From Bigelowiella natans CCMP2755 (Eukaryota > Cercozoa > Chlorarachniophyceae): a stretch of DNA of 36,390 nucleotides. The stretch covers positions 1 to 36,390 of the forward strand of contig ADNK01000893.1 in assembly GCA_000320545.1 (NCBI GenBank). The letters run 5' to 3'. The position numbers were made by a program, and so were the translations under genes. The notes under the pieces were generated by a model that saw only the letters and a list, made by a program, of their open reading frames with translations, did not search any database and had not been told where the DNA came from. Positions 1 to 14,125 of this stretch are shown here, one piece after another (within the stretch, counting starts at the first letter, position 1; every line of letters begins with the position of its first letter).

Positions 1-422
1 TCCCCCTTTTCATCCGGAAAAGAACCTTCCGGGGACAAGTGTCGTCGGCGAGATCCTGAGCGTTTTGACGAGGTCGGGTTTCAAGTACAACATCGCAGAG
101 CTCTCGCCCTATCTGGAGAAGGGGCAGGTTCTTCATCATTTGTTATCAAATGATCCAAATGATGATGATGGCGACGACGACAACGACACCGATGATGACG
201 ATGATGACGGCAATGACGATGATGATGGCAGTGATGACGGTAACGATGCTGCAAACGATAGGTTCCTAAGCTGCTGCGGTTTTTGGTCTCGGAGATGCGC
301 CACTATGACGATGAGAAGAACCCGAGTTCGTCCACAATCAAAAGGGGGGGGGCCAGGTGGGCTGTCATACCTAATTCCTTTACACACACGCACACACGCA
401 CACACGCACACACAATACTCAC

Positions 423-465
<43 letters not shown>

Positions 466-3181
466 TATTGTATTTATGCAATTTTTAGTAGATTTGCACA
501 ACTATGGTTTCAACTCTGCAATCCCTCCCCCCACCCTCCGCATTTTCACTTCGATTTCCCCTTCTTGCCGTGACCTCCTGGACGTACAATAGACGGACGA
601 GCGGGCATTTAGTAGGCTCGCGCGCGCTGCTAATCGTTCATCTGATTTCGGCGATCAAGTGCATCTTTCAGCACAGGTGGCGTGTGCCTTTTAGAGAGAG
701 AGATATAGGGAGAAAATCTAAGCTATTGATTCGCGGTCTTTTCTTATGCGTCTGTCCCTTCTCCCCCCAACTTGTTTTTCACTTTCTTCTGTCGCTTTCG
801 TCGCCTCATGATTCCTTTTCTCTCAAATGCCCCTTTCGTCTCTCCTTGCTCCCTCTACAGCATGATCATCATCATCATTATCATCACTATTCCTCCTCCT
901 CCTCCTCTTCCCCCCCCTCTTCTCAGCGACAGCCAGAAGCTATTCAATGAATTCAAGCAAGCTGATGGCTACAATATCATGACCGAGTGTGCTGTCTGGC
1001 TAGCGAAGTTGCCGAAGGAAAGGTTATATATATGCCACCACCATTTCCTCTACTACTGCTATTACTACTACTACTACTACTATTACTACTACTACTAAGT
1101 ACTACTTCTTTCACGTGGATGCGTAGTTGGTGCAGTATTGCCTTCCGAACGAGAATTGTCTGTAATAATTACTTCCACATTGTACTGCTGCTGCTGCTGC
1201 TGCTCACAAACCACTTTTTTGTCCCCCCCCCTCCCCCCCTCTCGCCTCCTGACATAACGCCTTGTTGTGTATATTTATTACTAATTTCATTGGTATTAGC
1301 TGCAAGCGGATGCTGGAGTCATCTTCTACTTCTTCTCCTTCTTCCTCGCAAAAGAACATGGGCGGCGGGGGGCCACAGGAGGTGACGAAAGACACGTTGT
1401 TATCGGTGCTGCTAGAGTCCCTAGCCGACTTCGTTTTCTCAGGTACCCAGTGGTAGTAGTAGTAGTAGTAGTTATAGCCAGGCTGCTGCTACTAGTTGTG
1501 ATGGTGATGATGATGATGATGATGATGATGATGTGATGATGGGGGTACGGGTTTGCGAAAGTACGTAGGCACGAAATGTGTGTGGGTTGCGCGCTAACGA
1601 CTATTTCGATGCGGCATTAACCTCCCCCCCCCCCCCCCCGCCCGCCGCGCGCCCAGGGCCTGTGGCATTGCCAGTACCAACAGAGAAAACCGATGTCACG
1701 GCCTTCAACCCCTCCAACCGGACGGCACAGACGACAAACGGTGCTGCTTCCTTCGATGCGATTGCTAGTTCGTCATCATCATCATCATCATCATCATCAT
1801 CGTCATCGTCGTCGTCGTCCTCATCATCGTCAATACCGCCGCCACCACCACCATCATTCAACATCATCATCATTATCACCATTGTCGTAGGATTTGTGGA
1901 TGATCCGCTGAGGGTTCGGAGCTTAGATGGCTTCATGGTTGAATATTGATGATTATGATGATGATGGTGATGGTGGTGGTGATGATGATATCGATGAAAC
2001 GTGGGATCAGCACATACTACGTGTGCATGTAGTGGATGTACACGAACCTGCGATGCAAACATCAATAATTTTTATCCCTTCCCCTCCCCCCCCCCCCTCT
2101 CTCTTTCATTTTGTATAAAAACATTAATCATTCGAAATCCCCCCTCTCGCCCTCCTCGCTCCTGCTGGCCCAGGTCCTGATGAATGTTTTCAACCGCGTT
2201 CCTTTGCAAGATTTCAAGTTGGAGGTATGGATCGATGAAAAAAAGAAGAGGAAAAACAAGAAGCAGATGAAGCAGCGGTTTTGAGCCGACCGTCTGCTAA
2301 CATCGCTTTATGAGTAGTCGACCCTTTCCCGCCCCTCGTAGATTGATTATTCTTCGTGTGCCGCCGCCACCACCACCACCAGGTCTTGAACCGAGTGTTG
2401 ATGATCTTCTCCGGCCATGCTGACAACTACTGGCTGCTATATCCGCTGCAAGTCACCGCGTCGCTCATCAAAGGCCTCCCGGACTACACGGACCAGGTTC
2501 TTTGCTCGCTCTTGTGTGTGTGTGTGTGTGTGTGTGTTTAAACTGCTGATGCTTTCTCACGGCTGGCCTCCCTCCACCTCCCGTAGACTCATTTTTTGGG
2601 GAATATCCCCTGTAATGAATAACCCCCCACCCACCCCTCCTTTAGGTTCGGTCGATGGTGATGAAGATCGTAGACAGCGTTGCCGTCGTTGTGCAGGTGA
2701 GAGGAGGATGCTAGGGAGGGGGGGGAGGAAGATGGAGTATGGTGACGGTCATGCCGTGTCATGTGAAGCATGTATGGATTGTTGTCTTCGCCATGTAGAT
2801 GGCTGGGTCTCCCTCCTCCTCTGCCTCCTCAATCATCATCATCATCATCATCATCCTCCTCATCATCATCTCCATAGTTATCATTATCGTAGGAATGATT
2901 TCCCATCTTACCATTCTCTCTCTCCTCCTCCTCTCCCTCCCTCATCAGGCCGTACCCTTCCAGGAGCTGACGGCGCTGAGTGTGGTACTCAGCGACGTAG
3001 GCGAACGAAGCCTGGAGCGCAAACAGGCGAAAACGGGAAACAAGCGGGCGACGGAGGCAGACGCCCGCGCCGAGGAGAAGAAAATGCGATGCATGGCGAT
3101 TGTCGTGATGAGGGCCACGCTGGACTTCGTCAAGATCGATAAGGTAGTGAGTAGTAGTAGTAGTTGTAGTAGTAGTAGTAG

Positions 3182-3212
<31 letters not shown>

Positions 3213-4382
3213 GTGAAACCACCCGCCGTCGCTCTTCTCTCCCGTCTAACCCTTTTTTCCGATCAAAACCTTGTCCCCCCCCCCCCCTCCCTTTACCGTC
3301 CGTCCTCTTCCCTCAACTCCAGAGCTACGCCGAACTGGTAGGCAAGTGCGGGATGCTGGATGTGCTCTTCCAGCACTTGGTCTCCCTCGACGGATACCTT
3401 GCGCGGAATTACAAGCAAAAGAGCGGCGATGATGATGATGATGATGAGGAGGAGGAGGAGGGAGGGGGGGGAGGGGGTTGAAGGAGCGCACACCGGCCAG
3501 TGTCCGGCCGATGATTAGCGACTTGAAGTGTTATCATCTTCTGGCTCGCTGCCTCAGAAGCATGCTCGAAAGCACCAAAAACCTTGAGCTCTTTCGTCAC
3601 TCCGCGTGCCACGAGGCAGTCATGACGCTCACAAAGTAGTGATATAATGGAGACAGGCCTGCGTGATTTCGTAGTCGCGATGGTGGTGGTGGTGGTGGTG
3701 GTGGTGGTGGCAATGGACGCACTTCGTTGGCTCTTCTCTTTGCTTCCTTCTTTCCTTCCCTCCCTCCCACCTCTCTTAACTTTCACGTCTGGTCTGTCTA
3801 TCGGTCTCTTTTCTGTCTTCTTCTCTTTGCATCGCCCTCTCACTCACTTGCTCACTCATTCGCGTCCTTTCCCTGTGCGTCTGTTCCCTCCCCCTCCCTC
3901 CTTGCTACTGCTGCTGCTGCTGCTTCTTCTTCAAAGGTATGACACGTATCGAGCGGCTGCTCTGCAGATCTTGACCATATCGGCGGATCAACGCGGGCTG
4001 AGCGACATGCTCGAGCTCTTCCATCTATCAAAGGATGAGCCTCGACGCCGCCTAGACATCATGCACGCCATATGCCGTATGCTGTCCTCTGTCAGTGCCA
4101 AGGAGATCTGGCGGAAGCTCGCCGGATTCGAATGCATGTGAGTACCATTTTCTCTCGCTCGCTCATCGTCTGTTCCTCCTCCTCCTCTTCCTCCTCCTCC
4201 TCCTCCTCCTCCTCCTCCTCCTCCCCCTTCTTCATCATCTTCTGTCTCTTGTTCTTCGACGCACAGAATAAACGCCTCCTCTCCTCCCAATAACTCAAGG
4301 TATACGATGGTCACTCGGCTTCACCGCGCTTTCGACCCTTCCGCGACGCCCCTGACCTCGAGCAAGAAGAGTAGCAGCAGCG

Positions 4383-4413
<31 letters not shown>

Positions 4414-6936
4414 TAGTAGTAATAGTAATAGCAAACAGCAGCTGGAAGGAGTGCGACGACTACGAAGTCCGAGCGCGGCCGCAGCGGCCCGGAAGGAAGA
4501 AGCGAGAGAACGTGAAGAGATCTCCTCGAAATGGCGCATCCTCCGCGCCCTGTTCGCGGTGCTGACGTTCAGCATCAAGGACCATCCGTGCAACCGGCTG
4601 CACCTCTGGCAGGCGGAGGGCTGGAAGACGCTCGCGGCCGCGCTCAGGATGACGCAAGTCGCGGGACGGTAAGAAGCATGGCGGTGACGGTGACGGTGAC
4701 GCGACCGATCGATGTTGTTGATGATGATGATAATGATGATGATGAGGAGGAGGAGGAGGAGGAGGATAGGAACAGACGCGTTTGGTGATTGATTATTGTG
4801 GTGATAATTACGTATAATCACCATGGTAGTATTATGCCGTTGCTAGTGACCGGGGGCAAAAACAACATTTTGGGAGGAAGTGAGTTTTGTGTGTTAATAT
4901 CGTACACCACGAGCGACGAACTCGCCAATCGTTTGCTCAGTTTCTTCTCCCTGGCTCGGCATGGTGGTGGGGGTGGGGTTTGTGGTGGTGGTGGTGGTGA
5001 CGTGTTTTCGCTGTTTGCTTCTGACGGCTGCTGCTGCAAACTACTATGTATGGCAGAGAGGAGCTGGTGCCAGGCATAATCGACGTGCTCGTGGCGCTCG
5101 CGACTGAGGACACCGACTTCTTCCTCTCACCAGATTTAGAAACTATGAGCCGAATCGACAGCAGCGGCAGTAGCGCCAGCAGCAGCGGAGGTGGTAGCAA
5201 GAAGGCTGTTGGTATGAGAAGGAGCGGCCCGCTTGCAGTTGGGGGGGGGGGGGGGGGGGGCAGGAGACATCTACAGTCTCGATGAGGAAGGGGAGGGGAG
5301 TCAAAAGGCGCCGGTTATATCAACGAGGAGAGCACAGCAGGCTACTCAAGCCGGACTTCAGATTCTAAACACGGCGGCCGACCGGCATCTTCTTCTTCGG
5401 TCGTCGTCCACAACCCCCTTGCCGTGTTGATTTTACTCGACCTGGCGGAGACGATGGAGCTTCGCTATCAGATCGAGGCCCTCTCGTGCGTCCTGAACCT
5501 CCTCCCGCCGCTGTCGCCGCCACCGTCGTCGAAGATGGGTGCAGGTGGCAGCATCGCAGCTGCTACTGTCAGGCTTGGGAATGTACATGCGCTGACCAAC
5601 GTCCGGGCTCTTGCCTACCTCCTCCACTTCTTCCCCCTCAAGTCCCTCTCAGCAGAGATCTACGAGAGAAGGAAGAGGAGGAGGAGGAGGAGGAGGAGGA
5701 GGAGGAAGACGAACGCCCGGAAGCTACTGGGCGGCGGTACGGGACACACCGAGGAGGAGGAGGAGGAGGAGGAAGATGACGAAGAGGATGAGGAGGAGGA
5801 GGAGGAAGAGGAAGCTAGCTTCGCGAGTCTGCTCAAGGTCGACCACAACAAGGTGGAGCTGGCGAGCATCCAGGCGCTGACGCTGAAGCTGGTCGTGGCG
5901 CTGGGGAAGCACAGCCTCCACCCGCTCGAGCTGAAGCTGCTCCTCCACATGATCCCGCAACCGCTCTTCAACCAGATGCTCCTCCGCATCACGCGCGCGC
6001 AGCCGACGGCCAACTTCATCGAATTCGACACCACGAAGAAGGGCTACGCGTGCGTGGAGGTCCCCCAGGTGCTCTCCCGGGACACGGGGTGGTTCCAGGA
6101 GGGCTTCGCCTTCTCGGCATGGATCAACATACGCCATGCGAGCGAGGACGCGGCGTCCCCCTCGGCGATCCCCATTTTCCGTCTCGAGACGTCGTCGCAG
6201 GTCGTGATTCTGTTCGTCATCCAACGCGGCGCGCTGAAGGTGTACGGGGAGGACGCCAAGAGCGCCTCCACGGCCAAGGGGCCGCGCCGCCAGCAGCTGT
6301 ATCTCGTGGCGAGCCTCAACAACCACAGGTTCGTGCAGCGGCGGTGGACCCACATCGCTTTGTCCTACGCAACGCGCTTTAAACGGGGCAATAAGCTCAA
6401 GCGCACGAGCTTTAAAGAGTCCGCCACGCCGACTGGTAAGCCCAATTTCAGGCAGTAGTCTTTCATCGTACTGCATTGTTCTGATCATTTCACTCCCCCC
6501 TCCCCCCCCCCTCACCACCTCCCCCGCCCCCTCTTCTACCTGCAGGCGGCAATGGCGGACTGAGCAAGGAGCTAGGCTCGCTCACGCTGTACGTGGACGG
6601 CGTGCAGATCGAAACCGCTGTGATTCCCTCCGGGCTCCCCGTGCACTTCAACGCGGCCGACGCGCGCGCGATCATCGGCACCACGCTGGGGGACTCCAGC
6701 CTGAAGACGAACAACGGGAGCGGCGGCAGGGGTGGGGAGCGCGCTGTGCGAGCGAGGAGTGACAGCAAGCTGCATTATAGCTCCCTGGATGACGTCATAT
6801 GGTGGCTCGGGCCATGCGCTCTGCTGCAAGGGCCCGTCACTGCCGCGCAAGTGAGCCATGTGCATGCGATCGGGTTCGACTCAAAGACAGCCTACCATCC
6901 GAGGCGCGTGGAACGGTTGCTGCTGCTCGCTACGAC

Positions 6937-6973
<37 letters not shown>

Positions 6974-6987
6974 CGCGCACACACGCA

Positions 6988-7029
<42 letters not shown>

Positions 7030-10000
7030 CCCGTATGGAAAAGTGAATGAATGAATCAGGAGAAGAAAGGATGCTATAGTAGAAAGGGGGGGGGGTGGAG
7101 ACGGAGACTACATATTGATTAGAAAAAGATGAAGAGGGGTAGCCACTCTCATCCCCCGACTCCTCTCCCTAAACTAGGACCAATTTACAAAAAACATGCA
7201 TTGTCGTCAGATTTGGCACAAAGAAGACCGCTGGATCGCCGTGGGCCTCCTCTAGCAACCTGATCTTCGTCTTCCAGGCGCAGAGCCACCTCACGATAGA
7301 TCGTATCCAAAACCTGCTCAACTCACACTCACGCTCCCAACCGGACTTTCTCACCAGCCCAACGACATCGAGTGAGAAGGCGTTTTGCTGGGGGGACGGG
7401 GGGGGGGGGGGGGGCTTGTGATGCTGCTGCCGCAGATAATGAAATACAAATAATTATTTAAATTTTCTCGTGGCGCTGGTGGTTATTACGCATGATCGTT
7501 TCGATCCAAGGAGATAGATGTTACGTGCTTGCCTGCCCTGTCGGCGATCGTAGGAGGTGTCTGTTGTCTAACATAGAGTGTGTGGTTTGGTGTGTGTTGC
7601 TTGCATTTGTCGATCGATCGGCCATTTACAGCCTCGCGCTTGAAGCGGGAGGAGAGAAAGTGGCACTGGATCGAGAAAGAGCCTACAAAGCTCCACGGCA
7701 TGCTGCAGTATTCCTCCATGACTCAAAACGGCGTTGTCCTTCTCAATGTCGCAGACGCTCCCCCCTCCCACCCGAAGAAGCCCGCGTTTGTCATGCCTAC
7801 AGGTAAGTGATCGATCGATCACGCAATAACGTTTTTGAGTCGCGGCATCGCTGTACTTATTTCCTCCTCCACCGTTATTCATCGTCATCATCGTCATTGT
7901 CACCAGGTATTCTGGACGGGGGCGCTGTGTGCGTGGCGAGCTGCCACATCGCTGATAGCCTCCGGAGCATCTCCGGAATCCGGCTGCTCTTCCCTACAAT
8001 CGCGCATTGCAAGACGTCGCGCCAGCTGAACGAGGCGCTCACACTCTTCGCGACGCTGCTGCACTGCAATGCCTGTAATCAGGCGACGATGAGCCGGCAC
8101 GAAGGCTACCAGCTCCTAGCTCAAATCCTGATTGAGAAGTCGAGCCTTCTCACCTGGGCGTCGCTTGACGTCATCTTTGCCATGGTGGAAGGTCGAGACC
8201 CCGGCAATGGCAGCTCCACCCGCCTCAAAGACCGCGACCACGATGATTTTGATCACTCTGAAAACGAGGAGGAGGAGGAAGATCGTGAGGTCCGGCAGCA
8301 GCAGCAGCGGCAAGAGGGGGAGACGATTGGGAGGAAAAAGAAGCAGGGCCCCCTCAACGTCGTCTTCAGGGAAGGCGATTCCTCTCCCGCTGATAAAGAG
8401 TCGAAGCGGGGGGGGGGGAAGGTGAAGAACAAGAAGAGGAGAAAGACTTGGAGCGCGTGGTGTGCCGCCAAGGACCGGCGAATCCAGAACATCACGGTCG
8501 TGAAGTCGCTGCTGCTCGACTGGACGATATGGATGAAGACCAGCGAGGAGCTGCAGGCGGCCATCTTCGCGCGGCTGGCGCAGCTCTGCCTCTGGGGACC
8601 GCGGCACGTGCAGACAAACGGCGGCAGCGAAGGTGTGATTTCCGCGACGCAAAACGCGGTCGACATGCAGAAGGCCGGCTGCCTGCCCCTGCTACTGCAC
8701 GTGATGCTGGAGAACAGCGAGCTCTCGGACGTCGTCGTAGATTCGCTTTCGTGCCTTGTGGAGTCGCTGATGGTGGAAACCAAGACCACATTGCCCGACG
8801 TGGGCGCGCTGGCGTCCTACCTTGCCGTGGGCGTTAGTCTTGATCAAAAACAGCAGCAGCAGCAGCAGCAGGCTCTTGCTGATGACGATGATATCACCAG
8901 CAGCGCCACTAGCTGCGGCAGCAATGCACAGGATGAGGCGACATCGTCGTCGTCGTCGTCGTCGTCGCCGCCATCGGCAAACAAGCTTGCAGCAGCCTCA
9001 GCAGGCCAGAAGAAGAGTGCGAACGGCGGTGGCAAGTCGGCGAGGGGCTCCTCTCCTTCGCCTTCGTCGTCTCCCAAAGCCACCTCATCCTCTCCAAAGC
9101 AGCTGCCAGTGCCGATTCGCAGAGCCAGCACGCTGCTTGACCCTCGGCGGCAGCAGCAGCAGTACGCAGTAAAACAGGGCTTCTTGCTGCTCAGCGGCAG
9201 CGGCAGCGGCAGCGCGAAGGTCTCCACCCGCGTCGACAAGAAGGAGATAGATCGCTACGTGCCGACGCAGGCGGTGAAGATGGGGCTCAACATCATCAAC
9301 GTGCTGCAGGGCGTCGTCGTTCGCGCGCTGCGGCCGCCGCTGAGCCCGCGCAAGCAACGGCTCTATCAGGCGCTCGTCCGCGTCCTCAATAAGAAGTGGT
9401 TCGGGATGTTCCTCTCGCCGAGCGTATACCCGCAGGTGCTCGAGAGCATCCTCTGCCTCATGCACGTCATGCTATGCGCGCCGCCGCTCGCGAAGGACGG
9501 CACGGGGCTGAGCAAGAAGATCCTGCACACGGTGGGATTCGCGGTGCCGTACCTCACCTATTCCTGGCCGCTCTACACGTCCATCCTCGGTATACTGGTG
9601 GGGCGCATCTCCGGCACGCTGCTGGCGCGCTCCGACTCGCTCAGCAAACTGCGCGGCAAGAAGCTCTTCCGCCTGGCGGCGCCCAGCCGACTGAGCGACC
9701 GGGAGACCAAGATCGTGGAGGCCAGGGAGGCTGCGACGACGAAGTCGAGCGAAATGATGGAGGAGTCGCTCGCGGACGCGTTTGACGTCTTCGTGCTGAA
9801 CCAGGATCTGATCACGAGCGACGGGGGAAGCTCCGGCGTCATCGACCCGAACCCTGCCGCCCTGCACCTCCTCCTCAAGCTCATCCGCAACAACTCCGTC
9901 TCGCTCCTCGAGACGCTGCTCTCGGGCTTCAAGATCGGCTTTTACGACAGCGCGGACTCCGGGGTGGGGGCGGGGAAGGGGCGTCGGAGAAGAAGAAAGC

Positions 10001-10666
10001 AGCAGAAGAAGAAAAAGAAGGAAAGCGGAGACTGCTACGCCGGCGCGGAGTCGGTAGGCCTCGAGTCGAGTCGTATCCCCGTCACAGCGATCCGATTCCT
10101 CAACCTCCTCGTCCACCAAAGCGACCGGCTGAAGAAGTTGATGTGGGAGCCCCCCGAGCTCAAGTCGTACAGCAACCCCGCCTCCTCGACTCTCGCCTTC
10201 GCGATGCAGGGCTCCGGCGTCTCGCAGCTGATGAAGATGTGGCTCACGCTGAAGCGCCAGCAGAAGCTCGCCTTTGAGATGGTGACCAAGCTCAGGGAGG
10301 GGGGGGGAGGGGGAGCAGAGCAGCCCGTCCGACGTCACCTCGAAGACGCCGAAGGCTAGTGGTGGAGGAGGCTCATCCTCTTCAGCACACACCCGATCGA
10401 AATCGAGTATGTGTGCGGCTGAGTTGAAGGGTAACCCGCAGCAGCAGCAGGACGCAAAAGCCTTTCATGCCAACCCGTACAACTCCCGCGTGCTCGCCAG
10501 CGTGGAGATCCTCGAGAGCGTCGGCGACCTGCTCTGCACGCTCATCGTCGACATGGCCGTGCACGCCAACCACGACGCGTTCGCTCGGCACCTCGAGCAG
10601 CTCATGGAGGCCCCGCAGAGCGTCACCGTAGCCAGACTCTCCCAGTAAAGCGAAAATGACGACGAC

Positions 10667-10711
<45 letters not shown>

Positions 10712-10986
10712 AGATGAATGGGCAGGAAGGAGGGAGGAGGAAGCAAAGAAGAATCGAAACCCCCGAGATGCTCAGCGCATACTACTGTGTACATATGTGC
10801 CGCTGGTGACGGTTTCTGGTTCTACGAGAGAGGGGCAGACAGACTGTGCTCTCTCGTCGAGGAGACACCTAAAAACCATCGCCAGCAGCGTTTTGCAGTT
10901 ATTGCAAAATGTGGATTCCTATTTTGTCTTCTGCGGCGCTTCCTCCCTTTCATTCTCCGCGTTTTCCTTTCCTCTCCTAATATTGT

Positions 10987-11050
<64 letters not shown>

Positions 11051-12980
11051 TTCTAGGTTCAAACTGGCGTTGTTCTGGCAGCTGACGTGCAGGCTGCAGG
11101 GCATGCTCAGCAAAACTGCCAACCCCACGCTGCTCGACAACATGAATACGCTCTGCTCGTTCTTCATCGAGCAGATGCTCAGCAGCCTGATCAAGCCGCA
11201 GGTGACGGCGAAAACCGACCTGCGTGACGCGTTAGGCATGGCCGTGCCCAAGAGCACGGATGGGGAGGTGCTCGCTGCTGGCACCGACAGCACCAAGTTC
11301 CTCGCCCGAGACTCCGTGCTTGGGAGCAGCGGCGTGGACTTCTCCGTCGAGATGCTCGACACACGCGACAGGTTTTACATCTGCCGGATCGCCGACTTCG
11401 TGCTCCACGTGCTCAAGCTGAACGTGGCGCGGCTCGCGGGCACCGCCAAGTTCGTCACCTCCCCCTCCACCGCCGGCGGAAGGAAGGCGATTGACCTGAG
11501 CCAGGAAGAGATTAAGGGGGGGGGCGGTTCATCTGGGTTCGGCGTGGGAGGCGGTGGCGGCGTTGGTGGTGGGGGCATTATCGCTGGCGGAGCGAGCTCC
11601 TCCATGGTAGGCCGCTTTCGCCTTGGCAAGCATAGCTCTGGGCGCGTGCAGGCGGTGGCCGACTTGTGCCAGGCGGCGCGCGACAACGCGATGCTGCTGT
11701 TCATCTGCGCCATCCATGACTACGGCAGCAACCCCGCCGTGCTGTGCTACCTATTCACTCGGATGGCGGAGGCACGCTTGGCCCGGTTTCTCTTCAAGCG
11801 CGACACGGTGGAGGCGGACGGGCAGACGATCATCCTCGACGTGCGCGAGGAGATGTTCTACAGCCTGCTCTGCCACCTGCACCAGCACCTGCGTGTGGGT
11901 ACCGGGATGAGCGACGCCGTGCAGCGCTGCGTGCTCGACGTCTGGAAGAAGCTGCTTCAGTACCAGCGCGCGCGGACCGAGAAGGTCATGGCCCCGCCCG
12001 ACTACAACTTTGAAAAGTTCCTCACGATGACCGAGAACAAGACGTCGCTCGTGGAAGGCTGGAAGAAGCTGACCTCCTCCGCCTCACACGCGCAGTTTCT
12101 CCAGTGGTTCAACAGCAACAGCGACGAGGTCGACCGCGTCTTCAACAAGATGCTCGCGCCGTATCTCACCCAGTTCCTCGAGTCGCGCGCCAAGAACCAG
12201 GATGAGAGCAAGGCGGCCTTCGTCAAGGCGCAGCTGGATGCACTCGCGGGCTCCAAGGAGAAAGAGAACAAGCGTAAGAAGCTAGAAGCGGCCATCGAGC
12301 AGCAGCGGCTCGAAATCATCTCTATCCGCCAGGAGCAGGAGCTGCGCCGCCAAAAGCTGATGGCCCATCACATGCTGCACCGGCAGATGAAGATGCGCGG
12401 GATCTACGACAAGATCGCCGTCCACCTGCTGCACCAAACACAGGCAGGCGGGCCGCCCAGCGTGCCGTTTCTACCGTCCTTCCCCGTGTCGACTCGCTCG
12501 CTGCGGCTCTATCACCACTTCCTACCGATGACCGTCATCGATCCCTACGACGATCGCACGCAGACGCACGTTGCTGACGCCTCGGCGGACTCCGGCGACC
12601 AGTTCGCCCCGATCGTTCACGACGGCGTGCGCATGTCCTTCGCCCTCGATGCGACCGAGGGGCCGTTTCGCATGCGGCAAAAGATGGTCGGCTACAAGGA
12701 CTTCTACCGAATCTACGGCATCGACCAGACGCTGCTCCTCCGGAGGGAAGAGGAGGAAGACGCGGCGGAAGAAGCGACGAGGAAGACGGCGGCGGCGGAG
12801 GAGGAGGTGGAGGTGGAAAGGATGCCTCGCGAAGTCACCGACCGCGACCAGCAGATCATCAAGGCGACCAAGGAGACTGCAGATATCATCCGAAGGACCA
12901 CCATATCGAAGAAGAAGAAGAAGTCTCCTAAAAGGTGATGACATATAGGCACTGCTGCCGAGAACGATATGGCGCATTGC

Positions 12981-13017
<37 letters not shown>

Positions 13018-13172
13018 CCCGTCACCAGCAAAATGACATCCTTTTCTCTCCCGCCTCCTTGCAATATCCACGTTCTGTATGTCGAATTATCTCTACGCCC
13101 CGCCGCGCTGTTGCGGTGACGATGCCACGCGCACCTTGCGGTGTCTATTGTTTTCATCTATTTCATGTATTA

Positions 13173-13244
<72 letters not shown>

Positions 13245-14085
13245 ATATAAATCAGTGAGAGGAGTGCCGGAAGAGGGTCCTGCATTGAAAGCAGAGGCGC
13301 GGGGAAACGACGGCGACGATGACGAGAAGAGCAACGACATCTCTTCGTCGACGCTCTCGGCCTTCCGCAAGGCCGCCAGGCACAAGGGGGAGATAAGCAG
13401 CAGCATGGTCGAGGAGCCCCCCCTCGAATCGACGACGACGACGAGAGCGACTTGGACGATGACGACAGAATCGATCCTGAGAAGGGCGTCATCGTGAAGC
13501 GGAGTGGTACGAACAATACCGACGCCACGACAGATACCGAAGGCTCTAAAGGGGGCGACAATGGCGGGCAGGGACAGGAGGAGGAGGAGGAGGAGGATGA
13601 CAACAACCGCGCAGCTGCTAGTAGCAACGACGCTTGTAGAGGCAATAATGAAGACGAGGGGAAACGACGGCGGCGGCAGCAGAAGCAGCCTCCTGGGGCA
13701 AGAGGGGGGGGGGACAGGCATCGCAAGGCCAATAAGCGCCCGCCCCCCAAGAAGCCTTCTTCAACTTCCAGTGGCGGGAAGAAAGAACCAGCAGCTGAGC
13801 CGGCAGCAGCAGCAGCAGCAGCACCCCCCTCCACCGGAAACAACGGCAAAGACCAAGGCAAAAACCGCCTTCTGGCAGCACCGCAGCAGCAGCAGCGGCA
13901 GCACGCCCGCCACCAGTCCGCCACCTCCGCCGCGGCCCTCGACAAGCAGAAGCGGCGGCAGCGGCGCAAGGAAAAGAGAAATGACCGAGGAAGTGGGAAG
14001 CGCAGGAATCTCTCCTCCTCCCCTGCCAACGCACGCGCGTCCTCCACCAGCAACCGCCATCAAGGGCAGGATGGCGTCGGTGCAG

Positions 14086-14125
<40 letters not shown>

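Larger units (their letters stand above)
1..5211 (+). other. N-terminal helical (ARM/HEAT-like) region of the BEACH gene
   Basis: Fifteen short exons encode mostly leucine-rich amphipathic helices, as in the armadillo-like N-terminus of large BEACH proteins. Recognisable stretches include [15 protein letters not shown] (exon 927-1022), [14 protein letters not shown] (1300-1442), [14 protein letters not shown] (2646-2696) and [15 protein letters not shown] (3937-4137). This region normally acts as a protein-interaction platform. Introns are short and filled with di- and trinucleotide repeats. Exon 4300-4668 contains an in-frame serine run encoded by AGC/AGT repeats at about 4373-4430. No catalytic motif is expected or seen. 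Confidence 0.8.

Noticed and set aside
1768-1890. Poly-serine coding tract continuing exon 6
   Set aside because: The run is an ordinary TCA/CAT microsatellite followed by isoleucine-rich repeat translation. Splice sites in matching phase remove it.
9472-10392. A 306-codon minus-strand open frame opposite the central BEACH exon
   Set aside because: It mirrors a GC-rich plus-strand exon with conserved helices. Its translation is Arg/Glu/Leu-rich without any domain, typical of an antisense shadow.
13163-14053. A 296-codon minus-strand open frame rich in Cys, Ser and Arg
   Set aside because: It comes from CAG/GCC-type repeats read in the antisense direction and includes microsatellite-encoded runs.
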